Shown: positions 16,907-25,362, counted from the stretch's first letter. The stretch: 53,281 bases of DNA from Bacillota bacterium (GCA_014360195.1 JACIXY010000021.1:1-53281); one strand, 5' to 3'. A program made the numbers and translations. The notes: generated by a model not told the origin, from the letters alone.

Positions 16907-17752
16907 TCAGTCTTGCGATCCGGTCCTTGTCGAAGCAGATGACTGGGGGCACCCGTGCCGGTCTGGATTGGCACCCATGTTGAAGGAGATGTGCAGGGCG
17001 GCCTCCCTCACCTCAGGGCCTAGCTCAATAAGCTTTTCACGCGGAAGGCGGTAGGCCGGCCCCGATATCGCCAGCGCCGCGATGACCCTGTCGTGCTGGT
17101 CATAGATGGGCGCAGCGACGGACGATGCTCCGATCTCATGCTCCTCGCAGGTGAAGGCATATCCCCTCGCCCGTATCTCTGCCAGTTCGCTCCTCAACTT
17201 CTCTGCTTCACATATGGTGAACTCGGTAAACCGGGTGAGCGGCTTCGAAAGGATGGCGTCCAGCTCCTCACCCGACATGGCGGCCAGGAACACTTTGCCC
17301 GTGCCCGTTGAGTGCAGGGGCAGCCTCTGGCCGATCCTGGCTGTCAGCCTGATGGTCTGCACGCTCTCGACGATATCAATGTAGTACACCTCCCCCTCCT
17401 GGCACGTGGACAGGTAGGCCGTTTCCCCCACCCGGTCCACCAGCTCCCTCATCACCCCGCGGGCTGCGGCCCTTAGCTCAAGGCGCCTTTCGACCCTGTG
17501 GCCGAGCTCAAACAGCTTCATGCCCAGACTATACCGGTGGGACCGCTTGTCTTGCTGGACAAGGCCTGCAGCCTCGAGCGTGACGAGGAGCCTCCGAGCG
17601 GTGCTGGGATGAAGCCCACACAGGCGGGCAAGCTCGGTCAGGCTGAGCTCCGGCCGGTCGTCGGTAAGCGCGTCCATCAATTGCGCTGCCTTTTGCAGCG
17701 ATTTGACAAGGCCTTTCGTGTTATCCACAGGCCCTGCACTGAGATTGCGCAT
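16907..17752 (-). CDS. IclR-family transcriptional regulator of the peptide/hydrolase block
   Basis: The 281-residue protein has the IclR winged helix (LSLTELARLCGLHPSTARRL, then LVQQDKRSHRYSLGMKLFEL) and the effector domain with RIGQRLPLHSTGTGKVFLA, ARGYAFTCEEHEIGASSVAAP and AALAISGP. IclR proteins bind a small carboxylate in the C-terminal domain and regulate adjacent catabolic genes. I chose the ATG at 17752 (MRNLSAG) because AAGGAG lies nine bases upstream. It heads the minus-strand set and is separated from the T-box controlled M20 gene by about 570 bases, so it may act in both directions. The target operator was not identified. Confidence 0.93.
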   Translation of the reverse strand: MRNLSAGPVDNTKGLVKSLQKAAQLMDALTDDRPELSLTELARLCGLHPSTARRLLVTLEAAGLVQQDKRSHRYSLGMKLFELGHRVERRLELRAAARGVMRELVDRVGETAYLSTCQEGEVYYIDIVESVQTIRLTARIGQRLPLHSTGTGKVFLAAMSGEELDAILSKPLTRFTEFTICEAEKLRSELAEIRARGYAFTCEEHEIGASSVAAPIYDQHDRVIAALAISGPAYRLPREKLIELGPEVREAALHISFNMGANPDRHGCPQSSASTRTGSQD

Positions 17753-18325
17753 TACGCAATGCTCCTTCTTATTGAGAAACACTATTCGACGGAGTAGCCA
17801 GATCTCCTGCTACAGGTCGAGGGAATTCGAGAGAAATTCGCCCGCGGTTTTGCTGGCAAAGCGCGGGAGCTACGCGCGCGCTCAAAATCCGGTCCCCATC
17901 CGTACGCTCGGGCACAGGCCGGACGCCCAGCAACGGTAATGCTTGCCAGCTCACGGGTTCGCGCGTCCGCGTGTCCACTTACAAGACACTGCCAGGTACT
18001 ACGCCGGCGGTTCTGCTTGACATGACAGGGCGGGTGCTGGTATCATATCGAACACAGACCCAGTGCTGGGGCGCGAGAGGTAGCCCTGGCGCTAGCTGGT
18101 TGTGTCCAGGGCCGGTTAATCCCTGTTCAGATCGCGCCGCTAACAGGCCGTGAACAAATCAGGGCCGGTTCCAGCGGCAAGGCTGCTTCCGGTTCTCGCG
18201 CACCGCGCAGAGCGAGGCAACGGGTCGCGGCTATGCCCACGGGCTGCGGGCCCCCTGGCCCGCTGACCAGCATGCTTGCCATACTTGCTTATATGACAAG
18301 ACACCATCAGGACGCTCTAAACGCG
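17753..18325. other. Divergent intergenic region
   Basis: It separates the IclR gene from the T-box leader. Apart from a promoter candidate at 18017-18046 I see no gene. An open plus-strand frame at 17971-18153 has no ribosome binding site. Confidence 0.4.
18017..18046 (+). promoter_or_regulatory. Sigma-70-type promoter candidate
   Basis: TTGACA (18017-18022) and TATCAT (18041-18046) are 18 bases apart, and TGG before the -10 makes it an extended -10. Transcription from it would reach the T-box leader that starts near 18326, leaving about 270 bases of extra 5' leader, so a nearer unrecognised promoter is possible. Confidence 0.5.
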
Positions 18326-18704
18326 ATGAAGGGGAGTAGTAGACTGGTCCAAGGGCCGGAGAGAGCCGGCGGCTGGTGGAAGCCGGCGCCCAGGACCCGC
18401 CGAACTCGCCCCTGAGCTGCAAGCCGAACCCCCGGGTGCGGACGCGCCCCGGCCGGGAATCATCGTCCCGCGAGCGCTCTCCCGCCGGGAAGCGCGACGA
18501 CCCAGGGAAAGTAGGCTTCGCCAGGTTGTAGCACTTGCGAAGTTGCGAAGCACCTGTTATCCGCTTGTTTCTTGCCGAAAGGGCAATGAAACCGAGGCTG
18601 CAGCCGCGAGGCTGCAGCGAACCGGGGTGGTACCACGGGAAAGTTGTCCTCCCGTCCCTGGCAGCCCGACGAGTCTCGGGCTGCCGGGGGCGGGAGGCTT
18701 CTTA
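18326..18704 (+). promoter_or_regulatory. T-box riboswitch leader, specifier CUC (Leu)
   Basis: The leader has all landmark parts of a T-box. AGTAGTAGA opens stem I at 18335; GGAGAGAGCCGG and GCTGGTGGAAGCCGGC form the upper stem; GAACTCGCCCCTGAGCTG closes it. In known T-boxes the specifier codon follows GAA, so here it is CTC at 18405-18407, which reads leucine. The T-box sequence GGGGTGGTACCACGG (18624-18638) supplies the UGGN bulge that pairs with uncharged tRNA. A terminator follows: CCTCCCG from 18648 pairs with CGGGAGG at 18691, enclosing a second stem GGCAGCCCGA/TCTCGGGCTGCC, then CTTCTT. Low charging of tRNA-Leu should therefore allow read-through into the M20 gene. Confidence 0.85.
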
Positions 18705-18861
18705 TTACGGCAGAGAAAGGGGGTGAGACATGGACCGAACGCGAACAGCCGGTAGCCTGCAGTCGGCATTCCAGGATGAGCAGTGCGAAGAGAGACACCA
18801 GGACATCGGACGAAGAGACGTAGGAACTACACAAGAAGACAGGGAGAGAGGAGAGAGTAGA

Positions 18862-20292
18862 ATGATGAAACGTACCATGCGATGGTTTCCGGCGGTAGTG
18901 GTGTGCGTACTGGCTTTCGCGCTAACAGTCTCAGCGGCCCCGCCCCAGGTAGTGCCGCCGGAGCCCCCCGAGGTTGCCGCGGTTCGGGCGGCCGTTGATG
19001 CGAACATCGATGCGTATAGCGCCCGCATGATCGAGATGAACGACTGGATGTACCACAACCCGGAGCCGGGGTTCCTCGAGTTCAAGGCCTCAGCCATGCT
19101 CACAGAGGAGCTGAGGAAGAATGGGTTCGAGGTGGAAATGGGAGTCCCCGGTCTCGACCCGAAGTTCGACGAGTGGAAGATAATCGGCGGGCTTTCGCCG
19201 GACTACTCGGGCCCGTCTGGGCTTCCTACCGCGTTCAAGGCGAAGTATAAAGGCAAGAGCGAGCATCCGGTCATCGCCTTTATGGTGGAGTACGACGCCC
19301 TGCGCGGCAATCCGCCGTTCCACGGCTGCCAGCACAACCAGCAAGGGCCTGCGGGCGTCGGCGCAGCGATCGCCCTGGCAAAGGTGATGGACGAGAAGGG
19401 CATCCCGGGAAGCGTGTGGGTGATCGGGACCCCGGCAGAGGAGGTCGGCCCCCCGACCAAGGCCGCCATGGCGAAGGCGGGCTACTTCGACGGGGTGGAC
19501 TTCATAATCAGAAGCCACGGCACCGCGAGGACGACGGCGCGCGGCAGCGGCGGCTTCTCTTCAATGAGCATTCGGCAGATGAAGTACACCTTCCACGGCA
19601 AGTCCGCCCATGCGGCAGCGGCCTGGGGCGGCAGGAGCGCCCTTGATGCCGTGTTCCTCCTGTTCCACGGCATCGAGATGCTGCGCGAGCACTCTGAGCC
19701 CCAGTTCCGGTTCCACGGAGTCGTCACCGACGGAGGGGTTGCGCCGAACATAGTCCCCGAGATGGCGTCGGCCACGATCTGGGTCAGGCACTTCATCGAC
19801 GAGACGAGGGTGGGCGCCGTGAGTCCCAGGAAGGCGGGCGAGATGATCGACGCCAAGGTTGAGCAGATGAACAACATCGCAAAGGGAGCGGCTCTCGCCA
19901 CCGGTACCACGGTTGACATCGCTCAGTACGGCGTCTATGTGCCCTCCATCTCTGTGGGCGCTTTCAACGACCTCGCTTTCCAGTACGCCGTCGATTACGG
20001 CGGAGCGAACGTCCAGGAAAAGCCCGGCCCGCCCAGCGGCTGGGATGAGACCGGCCTTGTGTCCCTCGTGGCGCCTGGCGTCCAGGTCAGCGTGGGTGTT
20101 GACGGGATACCGCAGACGGCCGGCCATTCCCAGCAAAACGCCGACATAACCATCTCCCCCGAGGGCCACAAGGGGCTTGTCCTGACGGCCAAGGTTATGG
20201 CGGCTACAGGTCTACGGCTCGCAATGGACGCCGCGATGCGGGAGAAGATCAAGGCTGAGCACGCCGCCTGGCTTGCGAAGTACAACGAGTAG
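18862..20292 (+). CDS. Exported M20-family amidohydrolase (AbgB-like)
   Basis: The 476-residue protein starts with a Sec signal peptide (MMKRTMRW, hydrophobic core, ALTVSAAP). It continues as an M20 metallopeptidase related to aminobenzoyl-glutamate hydrolase subunit B: MVEYDALRG with the metal Asp, HGCQHNQQGPAG, GTPAEEVGPPTKAAM with the catalytic Glu pair, and the FHGKSAHAAAAWGGRSALDA dimerisation domain. Such enzymes cleave N-acyl amino acids or dipeptides outside the membrane here. The T-box upstream ties it to leucine supply. GGAGAG six bases before the ATG at 18862 supports this start; an in-frame ATG at 18730 has an even better site (AAAGGGGGTGA) but would put 44 polar residues before the signal peptide. 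Confidence 0.9.
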   Translation: MMKRTMRWFPAVVVCVLAFALTVSAAPPQVVPPEPPEVAAVRAAVDANIDAYSARMIEMNDWMYHNPEPGFLEFKASAMLTEELRKNGFEVEMGVPGLDPKFDEWKIIGGLSPDYSGPSGLPTAFKAKYKGKSEHPVIAFMVEYDALRGNPPFHGCQHNQQGPAGVGAAIALAKVMDEKGIPGSVWVIGTPAEEVGPPTKAAMAKAGYFDGVDFIIRSHGTARTTARGSGGFSSMSIRQMKYTFHGKSAHAAAAWGGRSALDAVFLLFHGIEMLREHSEPQFRFHGVVTDGGVAPNIVPEMASATIWVRHFIDETRVGAVSPRKAGEMIDAKVEQMNNIAKGAALATGTTVDIAQYGVYVPSISVGAFNDLAFQYAVDYGGANVQEKPGPPSGWDETGLVSLVAPGVQVSVGVDGIPQTAGHSQQNADITISPEGHKGLVLTAKVMAATGLRLAMDAAMREKIKAEHAAWLAKYNE

Positions 20293-20314
20293 TCCTCCAT
20301 AGCACCCTGCTGCG

Positions 20315-20340
20315 GCTGCGGCTGCAGCTGCAGCCGCAGC
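20315..20340 (+). terminator. 26-base perfect GC palindrome after the M20 gene
   Basis: GCTGCGGCTGCAG followed by its exact complement lies about 20 bases after the M20 stop and before the convergent NlpC/P60 gene. No T-run follows, so a bidirectional terminator role is inferred from position and stability. Confidence 0.45.
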
Positions 20341-20534
20341 CCGCCATCGCGGGATGAAAACGGCGGCACTGGGCTGGTTTCCAATAACAACGAGCGCCAG
20401 GACGCAGCTGAGCGGTGCCAGGCGAGGTGCCAGGCGATAGGAAGCGTACAGGGGCCTGGCCCCTCGAAACCTCGGGCCCCCGTCCCTCCCGTTTTCCGCT
20501 CGCTGCTCCCCGTCTCCTAACGTCTGCTCCTCGT

Positions 20535-21068
20535 CTACCAGCGGCGGCGCACAACCTTCAGCCTCCCGGCCCCGGCAAACCTCTGGCCGCGCTTCTCACC
20601 GTGCAGGGGCCATTCGTCCACGACCACCTGGCCGGAGTATGATGACGCGTTCACGAACCTGAGTACATCATCGCCGGCCCATTCCATAAAGAGGCCCCCG
20701 TGAACCACCTGTCCGGAGTCGTCCGCCAGGAACACGAGGTCGCCGGGGACGAGGTCCTGGGGCGGCTTGAGGGCAACGTTCCAGACCCAAAGGTCTGCCA
20801 TTGAGGCATCGGGAGCCGTCGCCCTGCCCACCCGGAACCTCGCCCCGGGGATCGCCTGCTGGTAGGCCCACACGATGAGGCCGGAGCAGTCGAACCCGTC
20901 CTCAGGCCTTTGACCCCCCAGCACATACGAAGTTCCCACCTGGGCCACAGCCGCCTCCAGTGCGCGGGATGCGTCCGCCGGGCTCACTTCGACCTGGACA
21001 ATCACCTCAACGAACAGGCATCCCGGAATCGCAAACATCAGAAAGGCGGCAACAAGGACACCAAACAT
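20535..21068 (-). CDS. NlpC/P60 cysteine peptidase lipoprotein
   Basis: The 177-residue product begins with a membrane-spanning signal (MFGVLVAAFLMFAIPGC) whose IPGC can serve as a lipobox. The NlpC/P60 domain follows: VAQVGTSYVLGGQRPEDG, the catalytic cysteine in FDCSGLIVWAYQ, then LVPGDLVFLAD and the catalytic histidine in VVHGGLFM. Family members cut gamma-D-glutamyl-diaminopimelate bonds in peptidoglycan on the cell surface. I chose the ATG at 21068 because AGGGGTG precedes it and the signal sequence starts there. It is convergent with the M20 gene. The short region between signal and domain contains no SH3 or LysM repeats. Confidence 0.88.
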   Translation of the reverse strand: MFGVLVAAFLMFAIPGCLFVEVIVQVEVSPADASRALEAAVAQVGTSYVLGGQRPEDGFDCSGLIVWAYQQAIPGARFRVGRATAPDASMADLWVWNVALKPPQDLVPGDLVFLADDSGQVVHGGLFMEWAGDDVLRFVNASSYSGQVVVDEWPLHGEKRGQRFAGAGRLKVVRRRW

Positions 21069-21375
21069 GAGCACCCCTGCGCCCTTACGCCTGTTCTCCC
21101 CTCTTGATTCCCTCGAGAACGCGCCGGGCCCAATTCTCGTGTATGGTAGAGGGGTGATCGCAATGGTAGATTCCGGGCCAGGCGCACCTGCACCGCCATT
21201 GGCTCGCCCCAACACTGTGTCCACTCTCCCAAAATGTAGAATACTCTGCTGCCCCGTCCTTTCCTCTCCCCTCTTGTCGTCCGACGAGTCTCGCCCGGGT
21301 CATCAGCCCTCGCGGCGCTAACCAGTCCTCATATATGTGAAGGAAGATATCCAGGACTTAGCAGGCGTCTGAGGG
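21069..21375. other. Intergenic stretch without a supported gene
   Basis: A pyrimidine-rich run at about 21255-21275 (CTTTCCTCTCCCCTC) is the only notable feature. Frames open here have no ribosome binding site. Confidence 0.35.
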
Positions 21376-21645
21376 TTGCCCTTGGCGATAGAGGTAACGA
21401 GATGTTACAATACACGCGAGCGCGTGGTTGTGTCTTCCAACCGAGGTTCATTTGCGGCGACGCAGCAGCCTTTCGGCAACCGCTGCCATGTGGGGAAAGT
21501 TGCTATAAAGATCGAGCGAGAGAGGCTCTCCGTACAGGAAGAACAGGAAGAAGCGGATTGCCTCGGAATGGCACACCTTCCCGTCATATCGGTGGGCAGA
21601 GGAACGGGAAGGCTGCATATACAGACTGGCAAGGGGGTTGCTGGA

Positions 21646-21846
21646 GTGAAGCGCCGGGTCCTGGACGCATTCCTGGAGAAGGCCGGGATGTTCTATTCAG
21701 ATACCGCGGGTCGTCCTACAAACCCAGGCTTTGTGCGTCAGACTGCGGAGTCGCACTTACAAGAGACAGACCCGATACTTGATGTCCTGGGCTCCCTTTC
21801 TGGAGAGCCGCTTTCGGCCAAAGATATCGAGATGGAACTCTACTAG
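21646..21846 (+). CDS. Possible small antitoxin-like protein
   Basis: The end of this open frame reads VKRRVLDAFLEKAGMFYSD then DPILDVLGSLSGEPLSAKDIEMELY. The ending D-P-(I/L)-L-x-x-x-G-x-x-S-G-x-P-L-S-x-x-x-I-E-x-E-L-Y is typical of small antitoxins paired with PIN-domain toxins. I set the start at GTG 21646 (after AAGGGGG), but the frame is open back to 21376 and the true start is unclear. No PIN toxin follows: the next 200 bases hold only short frames. It may be an orphan or a truncated copy. Confidence 0.35.
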   Translation: MKRRVLDAFLEKAGMFYSDTAGRPTNPGFVRQTAESHLQETDPILDVLGSLSGEPLSAKDIEMELY

Positions 21847-22070
21847 CTTCGCCGGCACGGACGTCGAGGTGGTCACCACGGAGCCACGATGTACACGCGA
21901 GTGATCCTCACGAGATTGCCTTCGCAAGACTATCTTCGCGCGCGACCAGGGCTCGCGGGGACCACTTTGTGGCACAGGAGCAGAGGTAGCAGCAAAGGGT
22001 AGGTGGCGGGCAGGCAGGGTAGCGCTCCTGGGAGGCACGCTTCCCGCATGACAAACACAACAAGAGGACG

Positions 22071-23249
22071 GTGCCCAGTCCGATGAGGTACAATCAATGC
22101 AGGGACCTCCGCGTCTCCGAGGTGGGCGTGGGCTGCTACAGCCTCGCGGGAGTCTACGGCAAGAAGGACCTGGACGAGTTCGCCCGGATGGTCCGGCGCG
22201 CCTACGAGCTTGGGGTGACGTTCTTCGACACAGCGGACGCATACGGGGACGCCGAGTCGATCCTCGGGAAGATCGTGCGCGACTTCCGGAGCGACATCTA
22301 TATTGCCACCAAGGTGGGCGTGGTCTCAGGCGCAAGCATGGACCTGTCCCCCGCGAGGGTGAAAAGGGCGTGCGAGGAAAGCCTCGCGCGGCTCGGCACG
22401 GACTATATCGACCTCTACCAAGTCCACTTCGACGATCCGAAGACTCCCGTCGAGGACGTGGTGGGCGCCCTGGAGAGCCTGGTCGCTTCGGGTAAGATCC
22501 GCCACTACGGCGTCGGCCATCTACCCGCCGACAAGATCGCCAGATACGCCGAGGTCGGACGCCCCCTCTCGGTGCTCATGGAGCTCTCGGCAGCGACCAG
22601 GGACGCCCGCGCGAAGCTCCTCCCGCTCTGCAGGGAGCACGGGATGGCCGCGATAGCCTTTAGCACCACGGGCCGCGGCATCCTGACCGGGACGATCCGC
22701 GAAGGTCACGTGTTCCCCGATGGCGACATCCGTCAATACGACCCGCTCTTCCAGCGCGAGCAGTTCCGCTCGGCGCTGCGGGTCGCAGGAAGGGTCGCGG
22801 AGGTCGGGCGCCGCTACGGGAAGACCCCCGCCCAAACTGCAATAGCATGGGTGCTCGCCCAGCCGGCGGTGGTCTGCGCGCTCACCGGCCCGTCCAACGT
22901 CTCGCACCTCGAGGAAAACGTGGGCGGTTCCGGGTGGAGGATCTCAAATGAGGACCTGGCATCGTTCGAGGCATTTCTTTCGGAAGAGGACGCCAGACTG
23001 GACCGCGAACGCAAAGAGGCGGTCGTCGGCATCCTAAGCTCGCCGCTCCCAGCAGATCCGCAGGCCGCTTTCAAGGACCTGGTCTATGCCATCGATACCG
23101 CGGCTGTAGCCGGAATGTGCGCCGAGGCGCAAATCGTGCCCGTGTTCGAGGAGCTGCTGGCCCTGCAGAAGGCGCCCGGTGAGCAAGCAGCGGGCAAGCT
23201 CGACGACATCCGTCGGCGATTGGCGGCAATGGTATCAGGGCGACCCTGA
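22071..23249 (+). CDS. Aldo/keto reductase with C-terminal extension
   Basis: The 392-residue protein has the aldo/keto reductase catalytic residues: Asp and Tyr in FFDTADAYGDAES, Lys in IATKVG and His in YQVHFDD. It has the NADPH-site ending TGPSNVSHLEENV. The family reduces aldehydes and ketones in the cytoplasm using NAD(P)H. Typical members are 300-330 residues; this one has about 70 more residues after the barrel (LDRERKEAVVGILSS to the end), mostly helical and without cysteines of the Fe-S type found in some extended members. AGAGG lies upstream; GTG at 22071 and ATG at 22083 are both possible starts, neither with ideal spacing. It stands alone. Confidence 0.9.
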   Translation: MPSPMRYNQCRDLRVSEVGVGCYSLAGVYGKKDLDEFARMVRRAYELGVTFFDTADAYGDAESILGKIVRDFRSDIYIATKVGVVSGASMDLSPARVKRACEESLARLGTDYIDLYQVHFDDPKTPVEDVVGALESLVASGKIRHYGVGHLPADKIARYAEVGRPLSVLMELSAATRDARAKLLPLCREHGMAAIAFSTTGRGILTGTIREGHVFPDGDIRQYDPLFQREQFRSALRVAGRVAEVGRRYGKTPAQTAIAWVLAQPAVVCALTGPSNVSHLEENVGGSGWRISNEDLASFEAFLSEEDARLDRERKEAVVGILSSPLPADPQAAFKDLVYAIDTAAVAGMCAEAQIVPVFEELLALQKAPGEQAAGKLDDIRRRLAAMVSGRP

Positions 23250-23421
23250 CTTTCAGGTCGAGCGCGGTCGTCTCATGGCAAAACAGGGGCACACTTTGAG
23301 CGTTCCCGGCTTTCAGTCGGACATTCGGCAGGCGGAATGCCCAACGCTGCACAGTCGGATGTTACGTGGGTTCCCGGGTTTGCACAAGGTTGCATCGTCA
23401 GCCTGTCAAAACACTGTGTAA

Positions 23422-23456
23422 GGTGATGCGAGCCGGACTTCCCGGCTCGCATCACC
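23422..23456. other. Perfect 15-bp inverted repeat
   Basis: GGTGATGCGAGCCGG and its exact complement flank ACTTC. It lies between the aldo/keto reductase stop and the minus-strand tRNA-like gene, about 90 bases past the latter's 3' end. Neither strand has a T-run after it. It could be a terminator, or a binding site. Confidence 0.55.
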
Positions 23457-23545
23457 TCGCCCCGCCAATTTACATCAAGTCGCGCGGGGAGGTTCACCCG
23501 CTTCCAATCCGCCCCTCCCAGGCAAGAAGCCGTTGTGTGACTTCT

Positions 23546-23621
23546 TGGTGCCCCCGGCGGGACTTGCACCCGCGACCGGATACTTAGCGGGTATCTGCTC
23601 TATCCTCTGAGCTACGAGGGC
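23546..23621 (-). tRNA. tRNA-like gene with GCU anticodon in an Arg-type body
   Basis: The 76 bases fold as a full cloverleaf with encoded CCA: acceptor GCCCTCG/CGGGGGC, D-arm GCTC AGAGGATA GAGC, anticodon arm GATAC CCGCTAA GTATC, five-base variable loop CGGTC and T-arm GCGGG TGCAAGT CCCGC. The loop gives anticodon GCT, which would read the serine codon AGC, but true tRNA-Ser has a long variable arm and this has none. The body resembles tRNA-Arg (CCU/UCU). Position 33 is C instead of the invariant U, and position 55 is G instead of U. It is either a mutated tRNA or a very unusual one. A TTGACA lies about 35 bases upstream (23656-23661). Confidence 0.6.
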
Positions 23622-23747
23622 ACGGCTCCGATATACCATCTTCTTATGGTGACAGTGTCAATACCATCCAACAGCGTCCGTACGACTTCGCCTTTTCGAG
23701 CGGCGACCCCAAGAAGCTCCGGGTAAGTATGTGCGCCTTTGTGTCTT

Positions 23748-24863
23748 TCAGAATAGTCGCCGGGGTGCGCTCTCTTCTTCCCTCGTAAGCTTCTGCTTGG
23801 CGCTCTCGTATGCGAAGAAGCGGCCGATGTTCTCAAGGCCCACCATGCCGACGAGCTTGCCGTCCTGGACCACCGGGAGGGACGAGCAGTTGCAGCCGCG
23901 CATCTTCTCATACACCCGTGCCAGCATCTCGTTGGGAGCGAGCGTCAGGAACTCCGTCTGCATGGGCTCGGCCACGGTGATGTCCGGTCCCTTCTCGTGA
24001 AGCGCCGCGAGGACCGACGCCTTGGTCAGGATACCCCGCACGGCATCCCCCTCCATGACCGGGAAGTCGTCCTGGCAGCCCCGGTACGCCCGTTCCAGGA
24101 CCGCTGCCAGAGGCTCGTCAGGTGACACCCTCTCGAACCTGGTCGTCATCACCCGGTGGACCGGGACGCCGCCCAGCACGCGCCGAAGCTCGGCCGTGCG
24201 CTCTTCAGTGCCTGCCCCCATGTAGATGAAGAGGGCGATGAATATGAGCCAGGGATTGGTGAACAGCCCGAGCAGGGCGAAAAGGAACGCAAACCCCTGA
24301 CCGACCGATGCCGCGATGCGCGTGGCGTCGAGGTAGTTCATCCGTAACGCGAGGACGGCCCGTAGCACGCGCCCGCCGTCCATCGGGAACGCCGGGACGA
24401 GGTTGAATAGCCCCAGGATGAGATTGGCCGAAGCAAGGCTCGCGATGAAGCGCCCGCCCCAGAGATATTGAACGGCCGCCAGCCCCACTGCGACCCCGGT
24501 TGCGTGCAGCACCGCGAAGAATATCACGGCAAGGCCCAGGCTGACCGCGGGACCTGCGATGGCCACGAGCAGCTCCTGCCTGGGGTCGTCAGGGATCTCC
24601 TCGAGCTGAGAAACGCCGCCGATGGGCAGCAGGGTGATGTCCCTTACCTTGATGCCGAACTTGCGTGCCGCAAGACTGTGCCCGAGTTCGTGGAGCGTGA
24701 CTGAAAGGAAGAGCGCGATGATGAATCCGACCCCGCCGAAGCTCGCCGCAAGCCCTGCCCTGAGGGCGCCGGAAACCAGCGTGAACGCCAGGAACAGCAG
24801 AAAAGTCCAGTGGAGGCGGATGGGGATCCCGGCGATCTCTATGAGGGTAAATGATTGACGCAT
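23748..24863 (-). CDS. Site-2-type M50 protease with two CBS domains
   Basis: The 371-residue membrane protein has the S2P zinc site HELGH at residues 58-62 within a membrane segment, and NLVPAFPMDGGRVLRA near residue 160, which supplies the third ligand (Asp) as in SpoIVFB-like proteases. About six membrane segments precede two CBS domains (residues about 225-345: VMTTRFERVSPDEPLAAVL and AEPMQTEFLTLAPNEML), which bind adenine nucleotides and regulate cutting. The family cleaves membrane-bound regulators such as anti-sigma or pro-sigma factors. The ATG at 24863 has GAGGGGTG six bases upstream. A 51-residue gene precedes it with 12 bases between. Confidence 0.94.
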   Translation of the reverse strand: MRQSFTLIEIAGIPIRLHWTFLLFLAFTLVSGALRAGLAASFGGVGFIIALFLSVTLHELGHSLAARKFGIKVRDITLLPIGGVSQLEEIPDDPRQELLVAIAGPAVSLGLAVIFFAVLHATGVAVGLAAVQYLWGGRFIASLASANLILGLFNLVPAFPMDGGRVLRAVLALRMNYLDATRIAASVGQGFAFLFALLGLFTNPWLIFIALFIYMGAGTEERTAELRRVLGGVPVHRVMTTRFERVSPDEPLAAVLERAYRGCQDDFPVMEGDAVRGILTKASVLAALHEKGPDITVAEPMQTEFLTLAPNEMLARVYEKMRGCNCSSLPVVQDGKLVGMVGLENIGRFFAYESAKQKLTREEESAPRRLF

Positions 24864-24875
24864 GGATCTCACCCC

Positions 24876-25031
24876 TCACTTGAAGAGGAGTTTTCCGAGC
24901 GTCCGCCCGACAAGCTTGTTCTGCAAACGTTTTGTTATCTTCCTGGGGTTTCCGCTCGCCAGCGTGGACGCGTCGTTCGCAAATCGCGCGAGCCGGTAGA
25001 GCGACGACACCAGGTTGGGCTTTCGTGTCAC
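24876..25031 (-). CDS. Small basic protein upstream of the S2P protease
   Basis: A GTG start with AGGGGA seven bases upstream opens a 51-residue frame: VTRKPNLVSSLYRLARFAND, then ASTLASGNPRKITKRLQNKL and VGRTLGKLLFK. The pattern (S-YRLAR-AND, SGNP-K--KR--NK--GR-LG) is that of small conserved basic proteins I recall in Bacillota next to unrelated genes; no function is known to me. It is on the strand and at the spacing expected of a two-gene operon with the M50 protease. Confidence 0.7.
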   Translation of the reverse strand: MTRKPNLVSSLYRLARFANDASTLASGNPRKITKRLQNKLVGRTLGKLLFK

Positions 25032-25243
25032 GTCCTCGTCCCCTTTCGCAAGCAGTTTTTCATGATTAATTCGCCGGGGGTTGCGCTATTACCTTCTATT
25101 GGCATAACGTCCGCATATTCTTCGCTGAGCAGCGAGCGAGAACGAGGCATCAGATCCCACGGTTCCGCATGCTGGCCAGGGCATCCCCCGGTTGAAAGGC
25201 GAGGGGCATGTGGTCCATCTTGCTCATATCCTCTGTGGTGTTG

Positions 25244-25287
25244 CTTTATATGGATGACCAAGCTCGAAGTTACGAGCTGCGTGCGCC
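25244..25287 (-). repeat. Dispersed repeat family A, copy 2
   Basis: On the minus strand this reads GCGCACGCAGCTCGTAAC then TTCGAGCTTGGTCATCCATA, matching the copy at 2585-2624. Confidence 0.5.
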
Positions 25288-25319
25288 GTAGGGGACATGG
25301 CGGGCGGGTACGCACACTG

Positions 25320-25362
25320 CACACGCGGCCGTTCCTTCAACTTCGGCGTTGGTTGTTTATAG
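25320..25362 (+). repeat. Dispersed repeat family A, copy 3
   Basis: CACACGCGGCCGTTCC then TTCAACTTCGGCGTTGGTTG and TTTATAG. It is the most divergent copy and faces copy 2. Confidence 0.4.

Noticed and set aside
21846-22070. PIN-domain toxin after the possible antitoxin
   Set aside because: No frame here contains the acidic residues or length expected for a PIN domain.
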